Assembly: GCA_030152225.1 (NCBI GenBank)
Contig: JASLHL010000185.1
Span: 1-18,577 of the forward strand
Direction: 5' to 3'
DNA: 18,577 nucleotides
DNA from: Flavobacterium sp.
GTDB lineage: Bacteria; Bacteroidota; Bacteroidia; Flavobacteriales; Flavobacteriaceae
Part shown: positions 1 to 7,907 of the stretch, in pieces
Layout of the letters: each line of letters begins with the position of its first letter
How positions within the stretch are numbered: position 1 is the first letter of the stretch
Position numbers and translations under genes: made by a program
Notes under the pieces: generated by a model
Database searches by the model: none
Seen by the model: the letters and a program-made list of their open reading frames with translations, nothing else
What the model was told of the DNA's origin: nothing

Positions 1-369
1 GAAGCCTTAGCACATGTGGCGAAACAAAACCCAAAGGTATTATCAGAAGAGATCTTGCTCTTACTCATCGAGCATTTAGCATCGAAAGCACCACGAATAA
101 AATGGGAATGTGCCCAAGCCATTGGCTATTCTATTTCACATTTTCCTAATCACTCACAACTTGCAATCGAATATTTAGTTGCCAATATGAATCACGAAGG
201 CACAGTGGTACGTTGGAGCACTGCCTTTGCTTTAGGGGAAATTCTAAAACTGAACCAATCAACTGCTCCTTTCTTGTCCTCTTTACTCAAAGACCAGTTG
301 GAAAAGGAAGAAAAAAAGAGCATTCAAAAAATATATCAACAAGCGTTAGCTAACGCAATCCAATCCTAA
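1..369 (+). CDS. HEAT-repeat protein, 3' part only
   Basis: The reading frame is open from the first base of the window, so the gene starts upstream and only about 122 C-terminal residues are visible. A GTG at position 16 is in frame but is probably internal. The visible part is built of paired amphipathic helices with HEAT-like signatures: a 'RIKWECAQAIGYSI' unit followed about 38 residues later by 'VVRWSTAFALGEIL'. It ends in a Lys/Glu-rich helix. HEAT repeats form curved solenoids used for protein or nucleic-acid binding, and no catalytic motif is seen. The DUF4241 gene begins 9 bp downstream on the same strand, so the two are probably co-transcribed. The specific function is unknown; a DNA-alkylation-repeat-like protein is one alternative that the fragment cannot settle. 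Confidence 0.7.
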   Translation, partial: EALAHVAKQNPKVLSEEILLLLIEHLASKAPRIKWECAQAIGYSISHFPNHSQLAIEYLVANMNHEGTVVRWSTAFALGEILKLNQSTAPFLSSLLKDQLEKEEKKSIQKIYQQALANAIQS

Positions 370-378
370 TAAAAAATA

Positions 379-1128
379 ATGATGAAAACGGAACCTACCA
401 AAGAATGGCTAGCTACATACGAAGAAAAAAAGCACTTACTTGCTTCACCAACGAACTTTAATCACTATTTCACGGCGACGGAAATTTGTGAAAAAAAATT
501 ATTTCACCTTTCATTGGGTGAGATAAAATTACCAACAGGCCGTGTTATTGTTCGCGATCCACTTGTTTATTTACAAAGCGATGCACAACCTTATTTTATT
601 CCCGTTCCAAAAGGAACATTTCCACTGACGGTATTGGTTATGGAAGTGGACCAAGACCACTATCGCTATGTTGCTTTTCGCGTCAAGCTTTCGGATAAAG
701 AAGCAGTCCAACACACCGAAGCTTTATTGGGAAATGAAGACCTTGAGCGTTTTGATCCGGGCGAATATTTTGGATTTAATGTAGATGCAGGTTTAGCCAC
801 CATCGTAGATGAAAAAACTAAGGATGCCTATTGCGCTTTTGAACAACAGTGGATGGCTTCACATCCTGATGGTGATATCTACCATGACTATTTAGCAGGA
901 GAATTTAAAAAGAGCTATGAGAATAATCCACAATACCAAAGATCAGGTGGAGATTGGATCAATTTTGCTATTCCTGGTACGGATTTATCCATTCCCATGA
1001 TACAAAGTGGGTATGGAGATGGCGCTTATCCCGTCTATTACGGCTATGATCAAGACGGCGCTATCTGCGAAATCATTGTTCAGTTTGTCGATATTGAATT
1101 AACCTTTGAAGAAGAGGAAGAAGCATAA
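379..1128 (+). CDS. DUF4241 domain protein
   Basis: A 249-residue soluble protein with no signal peptide or membrane segment. I assign it to DUF4241 from its pattern: an N-terminal part with 'GRVIVRDPLVYL', a middle 'FNVDAGLATIVD' segment, and the C-terminal 'IPMIQSGYGDGAYPVYYGYD' block, where a Gly/Tyr-rich turn precedes the last strands. It ends in an acidic run of Glu residues. Two ATG codons lie back to back at the start and either could be used; the leader is A-rich. The family has no established biochemical activity that I can state. It follows the HEAT-repeat gene by 9 bp, and its stop codon lies within the first bases of the bidirectional terminator at 1127-1154. Confidence 0.75.
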   Translation: MMKTEPTKEWLATYEEKKHLLASPTNFNHYFTATEICEKKLFHLSLGEIKLPTGRVIVRDPLVYLQSDAQPYFIPVPKGTFPLTVLVMEVDQDHYRYVAFRVKLSDKEAVQHTEALLGNEDLERFDPGEYFGFNVDAGLATIVDEKTKDAYCAFEQQWMASHPDGDIYHDYLAGEFKKSYENNPQYQRSGGDWINFAIPGTDLSIPMIQSGYGDGAYPVYYGYDQDGAICEIIVQFVDIELTFEEEEEA

Positions 1129-1154
1129 AAAAGGTCGCCTAGGCGACCTTTTTT
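1127..1154. terminator. Bidirectional terminator between convergent genes
   Basis: A perfect 28-bp palindrome: six A, GGTCGCCT, then AGGCGACC and six T. The arms are 1127-1140 and 1141-1154. In RNA it would form a GC-rich stem with a U tract on either strand. It overlaps the stop codons of both the DUF4241 gene (1126-1128) and the permease gene on the minus strand (1153-1155), so one element serves both. Confidence 0.9.
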
Positions 1155-2391
1155 AATCATATCGAATAGCCTTAACAGGCGATATCTTTGTTATTAAATA
1201 AGAAGGAATCAACAGAACGAGCATTGCTACAAGTACTACACCAACATTGAGTAGTATAACATCAGACAAACGAATGAGTACAGGTGCTTCACGTACATAA
1301 TAAGACGTTGGATCTAATTTGATCAACCCTGTATATTTTTGAATAAAGAGCATCCCTAATCCGATAAGATTCCCATATAAAAGTCCTTTTCCAATTAAGT
1401 AAAAGGCATTATATAGAAATATTTTTCGCACACTCCAATTTGTAGCACCTAAGGCTTTTAACATACCAATCATTTGTGTGCGCTCCAAGATCAACACCAA
1501 CAAAGCAACGATCATATTAATAGAAGCTACTGCAATCATAATAATAATGATGACTTTGATATTAAAGTCAAACATGTCCAGCCAACCAAAAATATTCTCA
1601 TATTTTTCAACAATTGTTTTACTGTCTACCGTAGAAGGTAAGTTTAGGTAAATTTCACTTCCTTTCTCTTCAATTTGATCGAAGTCATTCAAAATTACTT
1701 CAAATCCACCTACCTCATCCGCTGACCAGCGATTTAAACGTTGAACATGGCGCAAATCACCAATAATAATATTTTCATCAAACTGCTGTAAACCGGAGCT
1801 ATATAATCCTACGATTTCAAATTGACGAATATTGGGCACTTTATTCCCCCAATCTTTCATAAAATAAGTATTGACCTTATCTCCCAATTGAAAGCCCAAG
1901 CGATTAGCAACGTAATTAGACATCAAAATCTCATTGCTCATTCCCTCTTTCTCTAGCACAGGTAAACGACCTTGTTCTATGTATTCCTCAATTTCTCCAA
2001 AGTGATAATCCGATGTTACTCCTTTATATATTATCCCTTCAAAAGCTTGTTCTGTACGAATAATCCCTGCTTTAGAAGCAAATGGCTGAACGTTCTTAAC
2101 CCCTTTCACCTCTTCAAAATTAGGATAAAAACGTTGGTTTAATTCAATCGGTTTTAGCGTAATATCTGTAATATTAGCATCATATTTAGTTATTACAATA
2201 TGACCGCTGAAAGCTGAAATTTTATCTCTAATTTTGTGTTTCAAGCCCAAACCCGTAGCAACAGACACAAGCATCATGATAATTCCTAAAGCAATGGCTG
2301 TTATAGCGATTTTAATAATCGGAGCAGATACACTACTTTTATGATTCTTTGTAGTTACTAAGCGTTTAGCTATAAAATATTCTAATTTCAA
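1153..2391 (-). CDS. LolC/E-type ABC transporter permease (FtsX-like)
   Basis: A 412-residue inner-membrane protein with MacB/FtsX permease topology: one N-terminal membrane helix (about 25-49), a large periplasmic domain (about 50-278), then three helices (about 279-301, 325-352, 377-400). Between helices 2 and 3 lies the coupling segment 'ERTQMIGMLKALGATNWSVRKIF', and the protein ends in the typical 'ISPVKAIRYD'. The family works with a LolD-like ATPase to extract lipoproteins from the inner membrane. No ATPase gene is adjacent here, so it must be elsewhere. The start is TTG at 2391: an in-frame stop sits at 2400-2398, no ATG is available, and the MKLEYFIAKRL-type N-terminus fits the family. 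The divergent namZ-type gene starts only 8 bp away. A different MacB-type exporter role cannot be excluded. Confidence 0.85.
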   Translation of the reverse strand: MKLEYFIAKRLVTTKNHKSSVSAPIIKIAITAIALGIIMMLVSVATGLGLKHKIRDKISAFSGHIVITKYDANITDITLKPIELNQRFYPNFEEVKGVKNVQPFASKAGIIRTEQAFEGIIYKGVTSDYHFGEIEEYIEQGRLPVLEKEGMSNEILMSNYVANRLGFQLGDKVNTYFMKDWGNKVPNIRQFEIVGLYSSGLQQFDENIIIGDLRHVQRLNRWSADEVGGFEVILNDFDQIEEKGSEIYLNLPSTVDSKTIVEKYENIFGWLDMFDFNIKVIIIIMIAVASINMIVALLVLILERTQMIGMLKALGATNWSVRKIFLYNAFYLIGKGLLYGNLIGLGMLFIQKYTGLIKLDPTSYYVREAPVLIRLSDVILLNVGVVLVAMLVLLIPSYLITKISPVKAIRYD

Positions 2392-2399
2392 ACTTTGTT

Positions 2400-3617
2400 A
2401 TGATATCAAATTCAACAGTCAAAAATACATTATTATTCTTAGTAACCCTATTGATTTATAGTGTAAATTCTTATTCTTTTTCGTCAGTTGTTCCTGTGAT
2501 TAGTCCTTCCTCTACTACGATTGTTGTTGGTGCAGAAAACACAACGGCTTATTTCGACCTATTGCAAAATAAAAGAGTTGGAATTTTGACGAATCAAACA
2601 GGAGTCGTTCGCCAAGACCTCACAAAAAACAACTACACCTCAACCGTTGACTTTTTACTTCAACACAACATTAACCTTCTGAAAATTTACGCTCCTGAAC
2701 ATGGTTTTAGGGGAACAGCAGATGCAGGAGAATTAATTAAAGACGGCAAAGACACACAAACGGGGTTGCCAATTATTTCGCTCTATGGCAATAGCAAAAA
2801 ACCATCAAAAGAACAATTAGCAGGCATTGATGTTTTACTTTTTGACTTACAAGATGTAGGGGCTCGTTTTTACACCTATATTTCCTCCCTACACTACGTG
2901 ATGGAAGCCTGTGCAGAAAACGATATTCCGATCATCATTTTAGACCGTCCTAATCCAAATATTTCTATCATTGACGGTCCTACGTTGGAGATGAAGAACA
3001 AAAGTTTTATTGGGATGCATCCAATTCCAACCTTACACGGTATGACTATAGGTGAATACGGATTGATGATCAATGGTGAAAAGTGGCTAGCTAACGGCAT
3101 TCAGGCGAATTTAACTGTAATACCGAACTTGCATTACGACCGTCATATGAGTTATGCGATTCCTGTTGCACCCTCACCTAATTTACCAAATGATCAAGCT
3201 ATTAATTTATATGCTAGTTTGTGCTTTTTTGAAGGAACCAATGTAAGTTCAGGTCGAGGCACTAATTTACAATTTCAAATTTACGGTTCTCCATTTTTGG
3301 AAAACATGCCTTATAGCTTTACTCCCAAGCCCAATGCTGGAGCCAAAGATCCAATGAACAATGGTAAATTGTGCTATGGTGAAAATCTATCACAAGAATC
3401 TCCTGTAAACAAATTAGAACTCAAATGGTTATTAAAAGCTTATCGCCAATCAAAAAACAAAGAAAAATTTTTCACTAATTTCTTTGTTAAACTAGCGGGA
3501 ACCGAACAATTGAAACAGCAAATCACAGCAGGAAAAACAGAAAATGAGATTCGACAATCCTGGAACAAAGACTTAGTCGCATTTAAAGCAACCCGCACTC
3601 CTTACCTTATCTATTAG
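2400..3617 (+). CDS. namZ: NamZ-type exo-beta-N-acetylmuramidase (DUF1343, GH171)
   Basis: A 405-residue exported protein. An N-terminal hydrophobic stretch (about residues 10-27) ending near 'SVNSYSFSS' looks like a signal peptide without a lipobox cysteine, which suggests the periplasm or secretion. The rest matches DUF1343: 'VGILTNQTGVVR', 'APEHGFRG' (P99-G105), 'LLFDLQDVGARFYTYI', 'ILDRPNP' and 'PTLHGMTIGEYGLMINGE'. This family, now glycoside hydrolase family 171, removes terminal MurNAc from peptidoglycan fragments. The Glu and His in PEHGFRG are likely active-site residues, but I infer that from conservation only. The start at ATG 2400 is fixed by a stop at 2373-2375 and the signal peptide. 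The histidine kinase gene starts 21 bp downstream, so read-through into it is plausible. The divergent permease lies 8 bp upstream. Confidence 0.87.
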   Translation: MISNSTVKNTLLFLVTLLIYSVNSYSFSSVVPVISPSSTTIVVGAENTTAYFDLLQNKRVGILTNQTGVVRQDLTKNNYTSTVDFLLQHNINLLKIYAPEHGFRGTADAGELIKDGKDTQTGLPIISLYGNSKKPSKEQLAGIDVLLFDLQDVGARFYTYISSLHYVMEACAENDIPIIILDRPNPNISIIDGPTLEMKNKSFIGMHPIPTLHGMTIGEYGLMINGEKWLANGIQANLTVIPNLHYDRHMSYAIPVAPSPNLPNDQAINLYASLCFFEGTNVSSGRGTNLQFQIYGSPFLENMPYSFTPKPNAGAKDPMNNGKLCYGENLSQESPVNKLELKWLLKAYRQSKNKEKFFTNFFVKLAGTEQLKQQITAGKTENEIRQSWNKDLVAFKATRTPYLIY

Positions 3618-3638
3618 TAGCATTAACTTGTAGCTCCC

Positions 3639-5171
3639 ATGAAAAAACTCCTATTTTCACGTAGAACTCTTTTGAGTATTGCAATTGCCATTGTGAGTAT
3701 CACCTCTATAGCAATATTATTCTTGAGTATTTCTATCAATAGCAGCTATGAGGAAACCTATCAAGACATTATCAAAAAGAGTTTTAATCATCGAAAAAAT
3801 GCCTTAGAAGAAGAGTTTAAAAAATTTGACAATCAACTGCACTTGTTGACCAATCTCGCGCAAGAAACTGCACTAGATCAGCTAAACATTAAATATGATG
3901 TAGTCAATGAAATACAGCCATATAGTAACATACCAAGCTACAATTGGTATGTTGTGGTTGATTCGACAAAGCAACCCCAAGAGCACAACTTAACTGCTGA
4001 TGCCCTATTGTCTTTAGATACCCCCTTTATACAACAGCTAACAGACAACCAACCGCAAACGAATACCAATACCTTTATTCAACTCCGTACTAATTTATAT
4101 TGGGTAATTTGGACTGCTGTGGAAAGAGAAAATAAACGCATCTTGACCGGTTTTATCTTTGATCTAAAAGAGCTTCACAAGCACCTGACAACAATCGATA
4201 TCACAACACCGAATTATGCCTATATTTTTGCAGCAGATGGCACATGTATTTATCACCCAGAAATAGACTTAATTGGGAAAAACATTTTTCAAGTTTCCTC
4301 CACAACGAGTCAAGATACAACCGTACATAAAAAAAACAAGTCAATTCCTCAAGTGGTTCAGTCTGAGTTTTTGAGCTTGGAGGTGTATCGTTTTTTCACC
4401 AGCTTTAACGTATCTAGCTTCAAAGGGTATATCAGCATCAACTTTCCAAAAGTCAATGTAGATGAAAACGTCATTCCATTAAAGCGAAATACCTATTTAA
4501 TTTTTATCAGCTCAATTTCGATCATTCTCCTATTACTTTACTTTTACAATATAGAAAGCAAACGTGCCTATAAAGAACAAGAAGAATTGGAAAAAATGAC
4601 GAAAGAAAAAGCCTTAATGCAGTTAAAACAGTTGAAAAATCAAATTAATCCCCACTTTCTCTTTAATTCGTTGAATTCATTGTATATGCTAATTACCCTA
4701 GACAGCGATTTAGCACAGCAATTCACGTTGAATCTAAGTCATACCTACCGGTATTTGATTCATTCACCAGATAGCAATTTGGTTGAGTTGGACGATGAAC
4801 TCCAATTCATTGAACAATATATAGCCTTACAACGCATTCGCTTTCCAAAGGAACTTCACTTTGAAATCATCGATAAGCGTCAAGCGCCTACGCATACCAA
4901 GATTCCTTATTTAGCATTACAGATTGCAATTGAAAATGCCATGAAACACAATATTGCAACCTTAGAATTTCCCTTGCTTATTCAGGTCACCTTAACCAAT
5001 GAATCAGTAACCGTAGTCAATAATATTCAACTCAAAGAGCAGAAAGAAGAAAGTGAAGGGTTTGGCTTATTCTATATTGCTTCGATTTACCAGTACTACC
5101 AAATCGACACCTTTCAGACCTATTCACATAATGAGATTTTTACGTGTGTTTTTCCTTTGATCAATTGTTAA
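3639..5171 (+). CDS. LytS/YehU-type sensor histidine kinase with Cache-like sensor
   Basis: A 510-residue membrane kinase. Membrane helix 1 (about 10-30) and helix 2 (about 282-303) flank an extracytoplasmic domain whose end, 'YAYIFAADGTCIYHPEIDLIGKNIF', is typical of Cache sensors for small extracellular ligands. A short charged coiled linker follows, then a His_kinase (PF06580) core with 'LKNQINPHFLFNSLNSLYMLI' (phospho-accepting H339) and 'ELQFIEQYIALQRIRF'. A HATPase region follows with an N box 'IENAMKHN' (N433) and a reduced G box 'EGFGLFYI' (G474-G476). This class signals to LytTR regulators. The only such regulator in view is at 12714, beyond the protease-SusC-SusD operon. I infer they are partners. 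The gene follows namZ by 21 bp, and no hairpin terminator is visible before the next operon's control region. Confidence 0.88.
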   Translation: MKKLLFSRRTLLSIAIAIVSITSIAILFLSISINSSYEETYQDIIKKSFNHRKNALEEEFKKFDNQLHLLTNLAQETALDQLNIKYDVVNEIQPYSNIPSYNWYVVVDSTKQPQEHNLTADALLSLDTPFIQQLTDNQPQTNTNTFIQLRTNLYWVIWTAVERENKRILTGFIFDLKELHKHLTTIDITTPNYAYIFAADGTCIYHPEIDLIGKNIFQVSSTTSQDTTVHKKNKSIPQVVQSEFLSLEVYRFFTSFNVSSFKGYISINFPKVNVDENVIPLKRNTYLIFISSISIILLLLYFYNIESKRAYKEQEELEKMTKEKALMQLKQLKNQINPHFLFNSLNSLYMLITLDSDLAQQFTLNLSHTYRYLIHSPDSNLVELDDELQFIEQYIALQRIRFPKELHFEIIDKRQAPTHTKIPYLALQIAIENAMKHNIATLEFPLLIQVTLTNESVTVVNNIQLKEQKEESEGFGLFYIASIYQYYQIDTFQTYSHNEIFTCVFPLINC

Positions 5172-5174
5172 AAT

Positions 5175-5213
5175 ATCCATTCACTCCCGAAATAAATCCA
5201 CTCACTCCTGAAA
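5175..5213 (+). promoter_or_regulatory. Direct repeat, probable LytTR operator
   Basis: Two 18-bp copies, ATCCATTCACTCCCGAAA (5175-5192) and ATCCACTCACTCCTGAAA (5196-5213), differ at two positions and repeat with a period of 21 bp, two helical turns. LytTR regulators bind paired direct repeats of this period. From memory, the BtsR (YehT) consensus is ACC(G/A)CT(C/T)A twice with 13 bp between. Here the core TCCATTCA/TCCACTCA has the same 13-bp gap, and the second copy fits at 7 of 8 positions. It ends directly upstream of the predicted -33 region, as expected for an activator. Binding by the regulator at 12714 is inference. Confidence 0.62.
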
Positions 5214-5214
5214 A

Positions 5215-5246
5215 TTTTAAGTTTAACGGGAAGTCCATTAGCTTTA
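5215..5246 (+). promoter_or_regulatory. Predicted promoter of protease-SusC-SusD operon
   Basis: A TAGCTTTA box (5239-5246) fits the Bacteroidota -7 consensus TAnnTTTG at seven of eight positions. About 20 bp upstream is a T-rich TTTTAAG stretch in place of a proper TTTG -33 element. That is a weak -33, consistent with need for an activator at the adjacent repeat. Transcription would begin near 5252, leaving a leader of about 25 nt that carries three ACTTAA units (5253-5269). Confidence 0.45.
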
Positions 5247-5276
5247 TCCCTTACTTAACTTAAACTTAACATTGTA

Positions 5277-7880
5277 ATGAATCGAAACACGGTTAAACTA
5301 AGTATCAGTACTTTAGCGTTAATGGGTTGTTTGATACAAACGCCAACGGGCTTATTATACGCCAAAGAGAAGAAGACTGAAAAGAAAGCAGAGAAGAAAA
5401 AAGACCAGGAAAAGGAAAAGGACTCTACTGATACGAAAGAGAACAATTACGCTGATTTAATAAAAAAAGGAACTTACACCAAAGGGCTATTTAATGTTAT
5501 TCAAGTCAAAACGGATGTTTATTTTGAAATACCGGATAGTTTATTAAACCGTCAGTTTTTGTTGGTAAACAAGCTGTCGCAAGTGCCATTAGAAATCAAT
5601 GATGCAGGAGCCAATAAGGGGATGAATTATGAAAACAAGTTAATTACGTTTCACAAAGACACGCTTGCGAACAAAATTTGGGTAAAAACGGAAACGCCAC
5701 GTGTATCTTCTCCCAAAGAAGATGCGATTAGTCGTTCTGTTGCTGACAACTTTATAGAATCTGTATTGGAAGTATTCGACATTGAAACACAAAATCCAGA
5801 TTCAACAGCGACAGTAATTAAGGTAAACAAAGTATTTGATGGCAATCAAAAGAGCTTTAATGATGTTTTATCAGGATTGAGTTTACCTACTTCTATCAAG
5901 ACGAATCTATCGTATATTGAAGGAATCAAGACATTTCCAGAAAACATTGTGGTAAAGTCTATGATGACAACCAGTGTAAATGAAGGGTCAGGTGATGTTA
6001 CTGTTTCTTTGGGGGTAACGACGAATATTGTTCTTTTATCGAAAGATCCTATGCAACCGAGAATTGCAGACAAACGCGTAGGGTATTTTACGGAGAAACA
6101 CTGGTACTTCAGCGATGCGCAACACAAAATGGACGAAAAGGAGTTCATTACCAAATGGAGAATGGAGCCAAAAGAAGAAGATATTGAAAAATACCTTCGC
6201 GGAGAATTAGTAGAGCCAAAAAAACCGATTGTCTACTATATTGATCCTGCTACACCGCCGCAGTGGAGAGAAAAGATAATTGCAGGAGTACACGATTGGC
6301 AGGTTGCTTTTGAACAAGCAGGATTTAAAAATGCGATTACGGCAAAAGAGCCAACAGCAGAAGATACCGATTTCGATATTGACGACGTACGTTATTCTGT
6401 TATAACTTATGCTGCATCGCCAAAATCCAATGCCATGGGACCATCCGTGATTGACCCTCGTAGTGGAGAGATTATCGAATCAGATATTATTTGGTGGCAC
6501 AATGTAATGACTTCCGTTCACAGTTGGATGCGTATTCAAACAGGTCCTATAGATGAAAGAGCACGGGCGAATAAATTCAGCGACGAACATATGGGAGACG
6601 CTATTCGCTTTGTATCCTCTCACGAAGTTGGACATACCTTTGGATTAAAGCACAATATGGGAGCTTCCTATGCTTTTCCTGTTGATTCGTTGCGTTCAAA
6701 GACGTTTACGGACCAAATGGGTGGAACTGCTCCATCGATTATGGATTATGCGCGTTACAATTATGTAGCTCAACCCGAAGATCAGGTTACAGCGATCACA
6801 CCAAAAATTGGCTTGTATGATAAATACGCCATTGAATGGGGATATCGTTGGTACCCAACGCAAGAACAAGAAAAACAAGCACTTCGTAAAATGATTGAAG
6901 ATCACCAAGAGGATCCCCTGTATTTTTACGGTGAACAACAAAGCTACTTGAATATTGTCGATCCTAGATCACAATCAGAAGATTTAGGGAATGACGCCAT
7001 GAAAGCAAGCGAATATGGATTAAAAAACTTAAAAATAGTAGTAGAAAATATAATTCCATGGACCTATGACCAAGGAGAAGATTACTATGAAGCTGGAAAA
7101 TTATACATGGGAGCTGTTGGACAATGGCAAATGTATAATCAACATGTTTTGGCTAATATTGGTGGTGTTTATTTAGATCATGCTGTATACGGAAACAACA
7201 AAAAAGCATATCAACCCGTGCCTTACGAAACACAAAAAAGAGCCGTTGAATACTTGAGCAAACATGTGCTTACTATTCCAAACTGGTTATTTTTCAACGA
7301 CATCAATGAAAAAACATACAGCCTAAAAGATTCTCCTGTCGGTCCATACGAATATTCTCCTTACTCCCTAGCAAGAGAATTACAGTATACTGCTATTTAT
7401 CACTTATTTATGGATGAGCGCTTACTTCGTCTATTGGAAAGTGAAGCCTTACAAACACAAACAAAAGGAGAAAAAGTATATACGGTTCAAGAGTTATTTG
7501 ACCAAGTGAGAAGTGAGATCTTTGCCCCTACAAAAAAAGGAAAATCACTTTCTATACTAGAGCGAATGACACAAAAGAATTACGTAGATGCACTCATTAT
7601 CGATGTGAACAAACTATTTGAAAAAACAAACAATAAAGGGTTAATCCTGGAGCAAACCTTACAAATGCCTACCTTGTGTAGTGTTTCGTTGAACGACAAT
7701 AAGGTGCGCAACATCAACTATACGGTGATGAAGCGTGTTTCAGAAGTTACAAGTTACAAGAAAGGAGAATTATTTGCCATTCGAAAACTAGTCAACAAAA
7801 AAGCAAAATCAGGTGATGCAGCGACACAAGCACACTATGTAGATTTAGCCAACAGAATTAACCAAGCATTAGGTATATAA
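5277..7880 (+). CDS. Secreted zinc-dependent metalloprotease (metzincin-like, DUF5117/DUF4953 type)
   Basis: An 867-residue exported protease. Residues 1-29 form a signal peptide with likely cleavage after 'LLYA'. An 'LMGC' at 15-18 could instead be a lipobox, but its second residue and distance make this less likely. A Lys/Glu-rich linker follows (30-52). The catalytic signature 'HEVGHTFGLKHN' (H449, E450, H453, H459) gives three zinc-binding His and the catalytic Glu. A Met-turn-like 'SIMDYARYN' (M489) lies 30 residues later, as in metzincins. The large flanking regions match the Bacteroidota zinc-dependent metalloprotease family with DUF5117/DUF4953 domains. Its substrate is unknown. It is the first gene of an operon with the SusC-like (27 bp) and SusD-like genes. 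I infer that it generates peptides, or processes a protein ligand, for that uptake pair. Confidence 0.87.
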   Translation: MNRNTVKLSISTLALMGCLIQTPTGLLYAKEKKTEKKAEKKKDQEKEKDSTDTKENNYADLIKKGTYTKGLFNVIQVKTDVYFEIPDSLLNRQFLLVNKLSQVPLEINDAGANKGMNYENKLITFHKDTLANKIWVKTETPRVSSPKEDAISRSVADNFIESVLEVFDIETQNPDSTATVIKVNKVFDGNQKSFNDVLSGLSLPTSIKTNLSYIEGIKTFPENIVVKSMMTTSVNEGSGDVTVSLGVTTNIVLLSKDPMQPRIADKRVGYFTEKHWYFSDAQHKMDEKEFITKWRMEPKEEDIEKYLRGELVEPKKPIVYYIDPATPPQWREKIIAGVHDWQVAFEQAGFKNAITAKEPTAEDTDFDIDDVRYSVITYAASPKSNAMGPSVIDPRSGEIIESDIIWWHNVMTSVHSWMRIQTGPIDERARANKFSDEHMGDAIRFVSSHEVGHTFGLKHNMGASYAFPVDSLRSKTFTDQMGGTAPSIMDYARYNYVAQPEDQVTAITPKIGLYDKYAIEWGYRWYPTQEQEKQALRKMIEDHQEDPLYFYGEQQSYLNIVDPRSQSEDLGNDAMKASEYGLKNLKIVVENIIPWTYDQGEDYYEAGKLYMGAVGQWQMYNQHVLANIGGVYLDHAVYGNNKKAYQPVPYETQKRAVEYLSKHVLTIPNWLFFNDINEKTYSLKDSPVGPYEYSPYSLARELQYTAIYHLFMDERLLRLLESEALQTQTKGEKVYTVQELFDQVRSEIFAPTKKGKSLSILERMTQKNYVDALIIDVNKLFEKTNNKGLILEQTLQMPTLCSVSLNDNKVRNINYTVMKRVSEVTSYKKGELFAIRKLVNKKAKSGDAATQAHYVDLANRINQALGI

Positions 7881-7907
7881 AACTAACAACCTTACTTAAT
7901 TAAGAAA

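Noticed and set aside
5192..5276. Transposon or attachment-site interpretation of the 21-bp-period repeat
   Set aside because: There are only two tandem copies and no transposase, integrase or target duplication nearby. Its position at a promoter fits an operator better.
5255..5446. Open frame of 63 codons on the minus strand at the start of the metalloprotease gene
   Set aside because: It is antisense to the signal peptide and Lys/Glu-rich linker. Its Phe/Ser-rich translation is just the complement of AAA/GAA codons, and it would read through the operon promoter.
5846..6154. Open frame of 102 codons on the minus strand
   Set aside because: It lies wholly inside the metalloprotease gene, has no promoter or leader and no recognisable motif.
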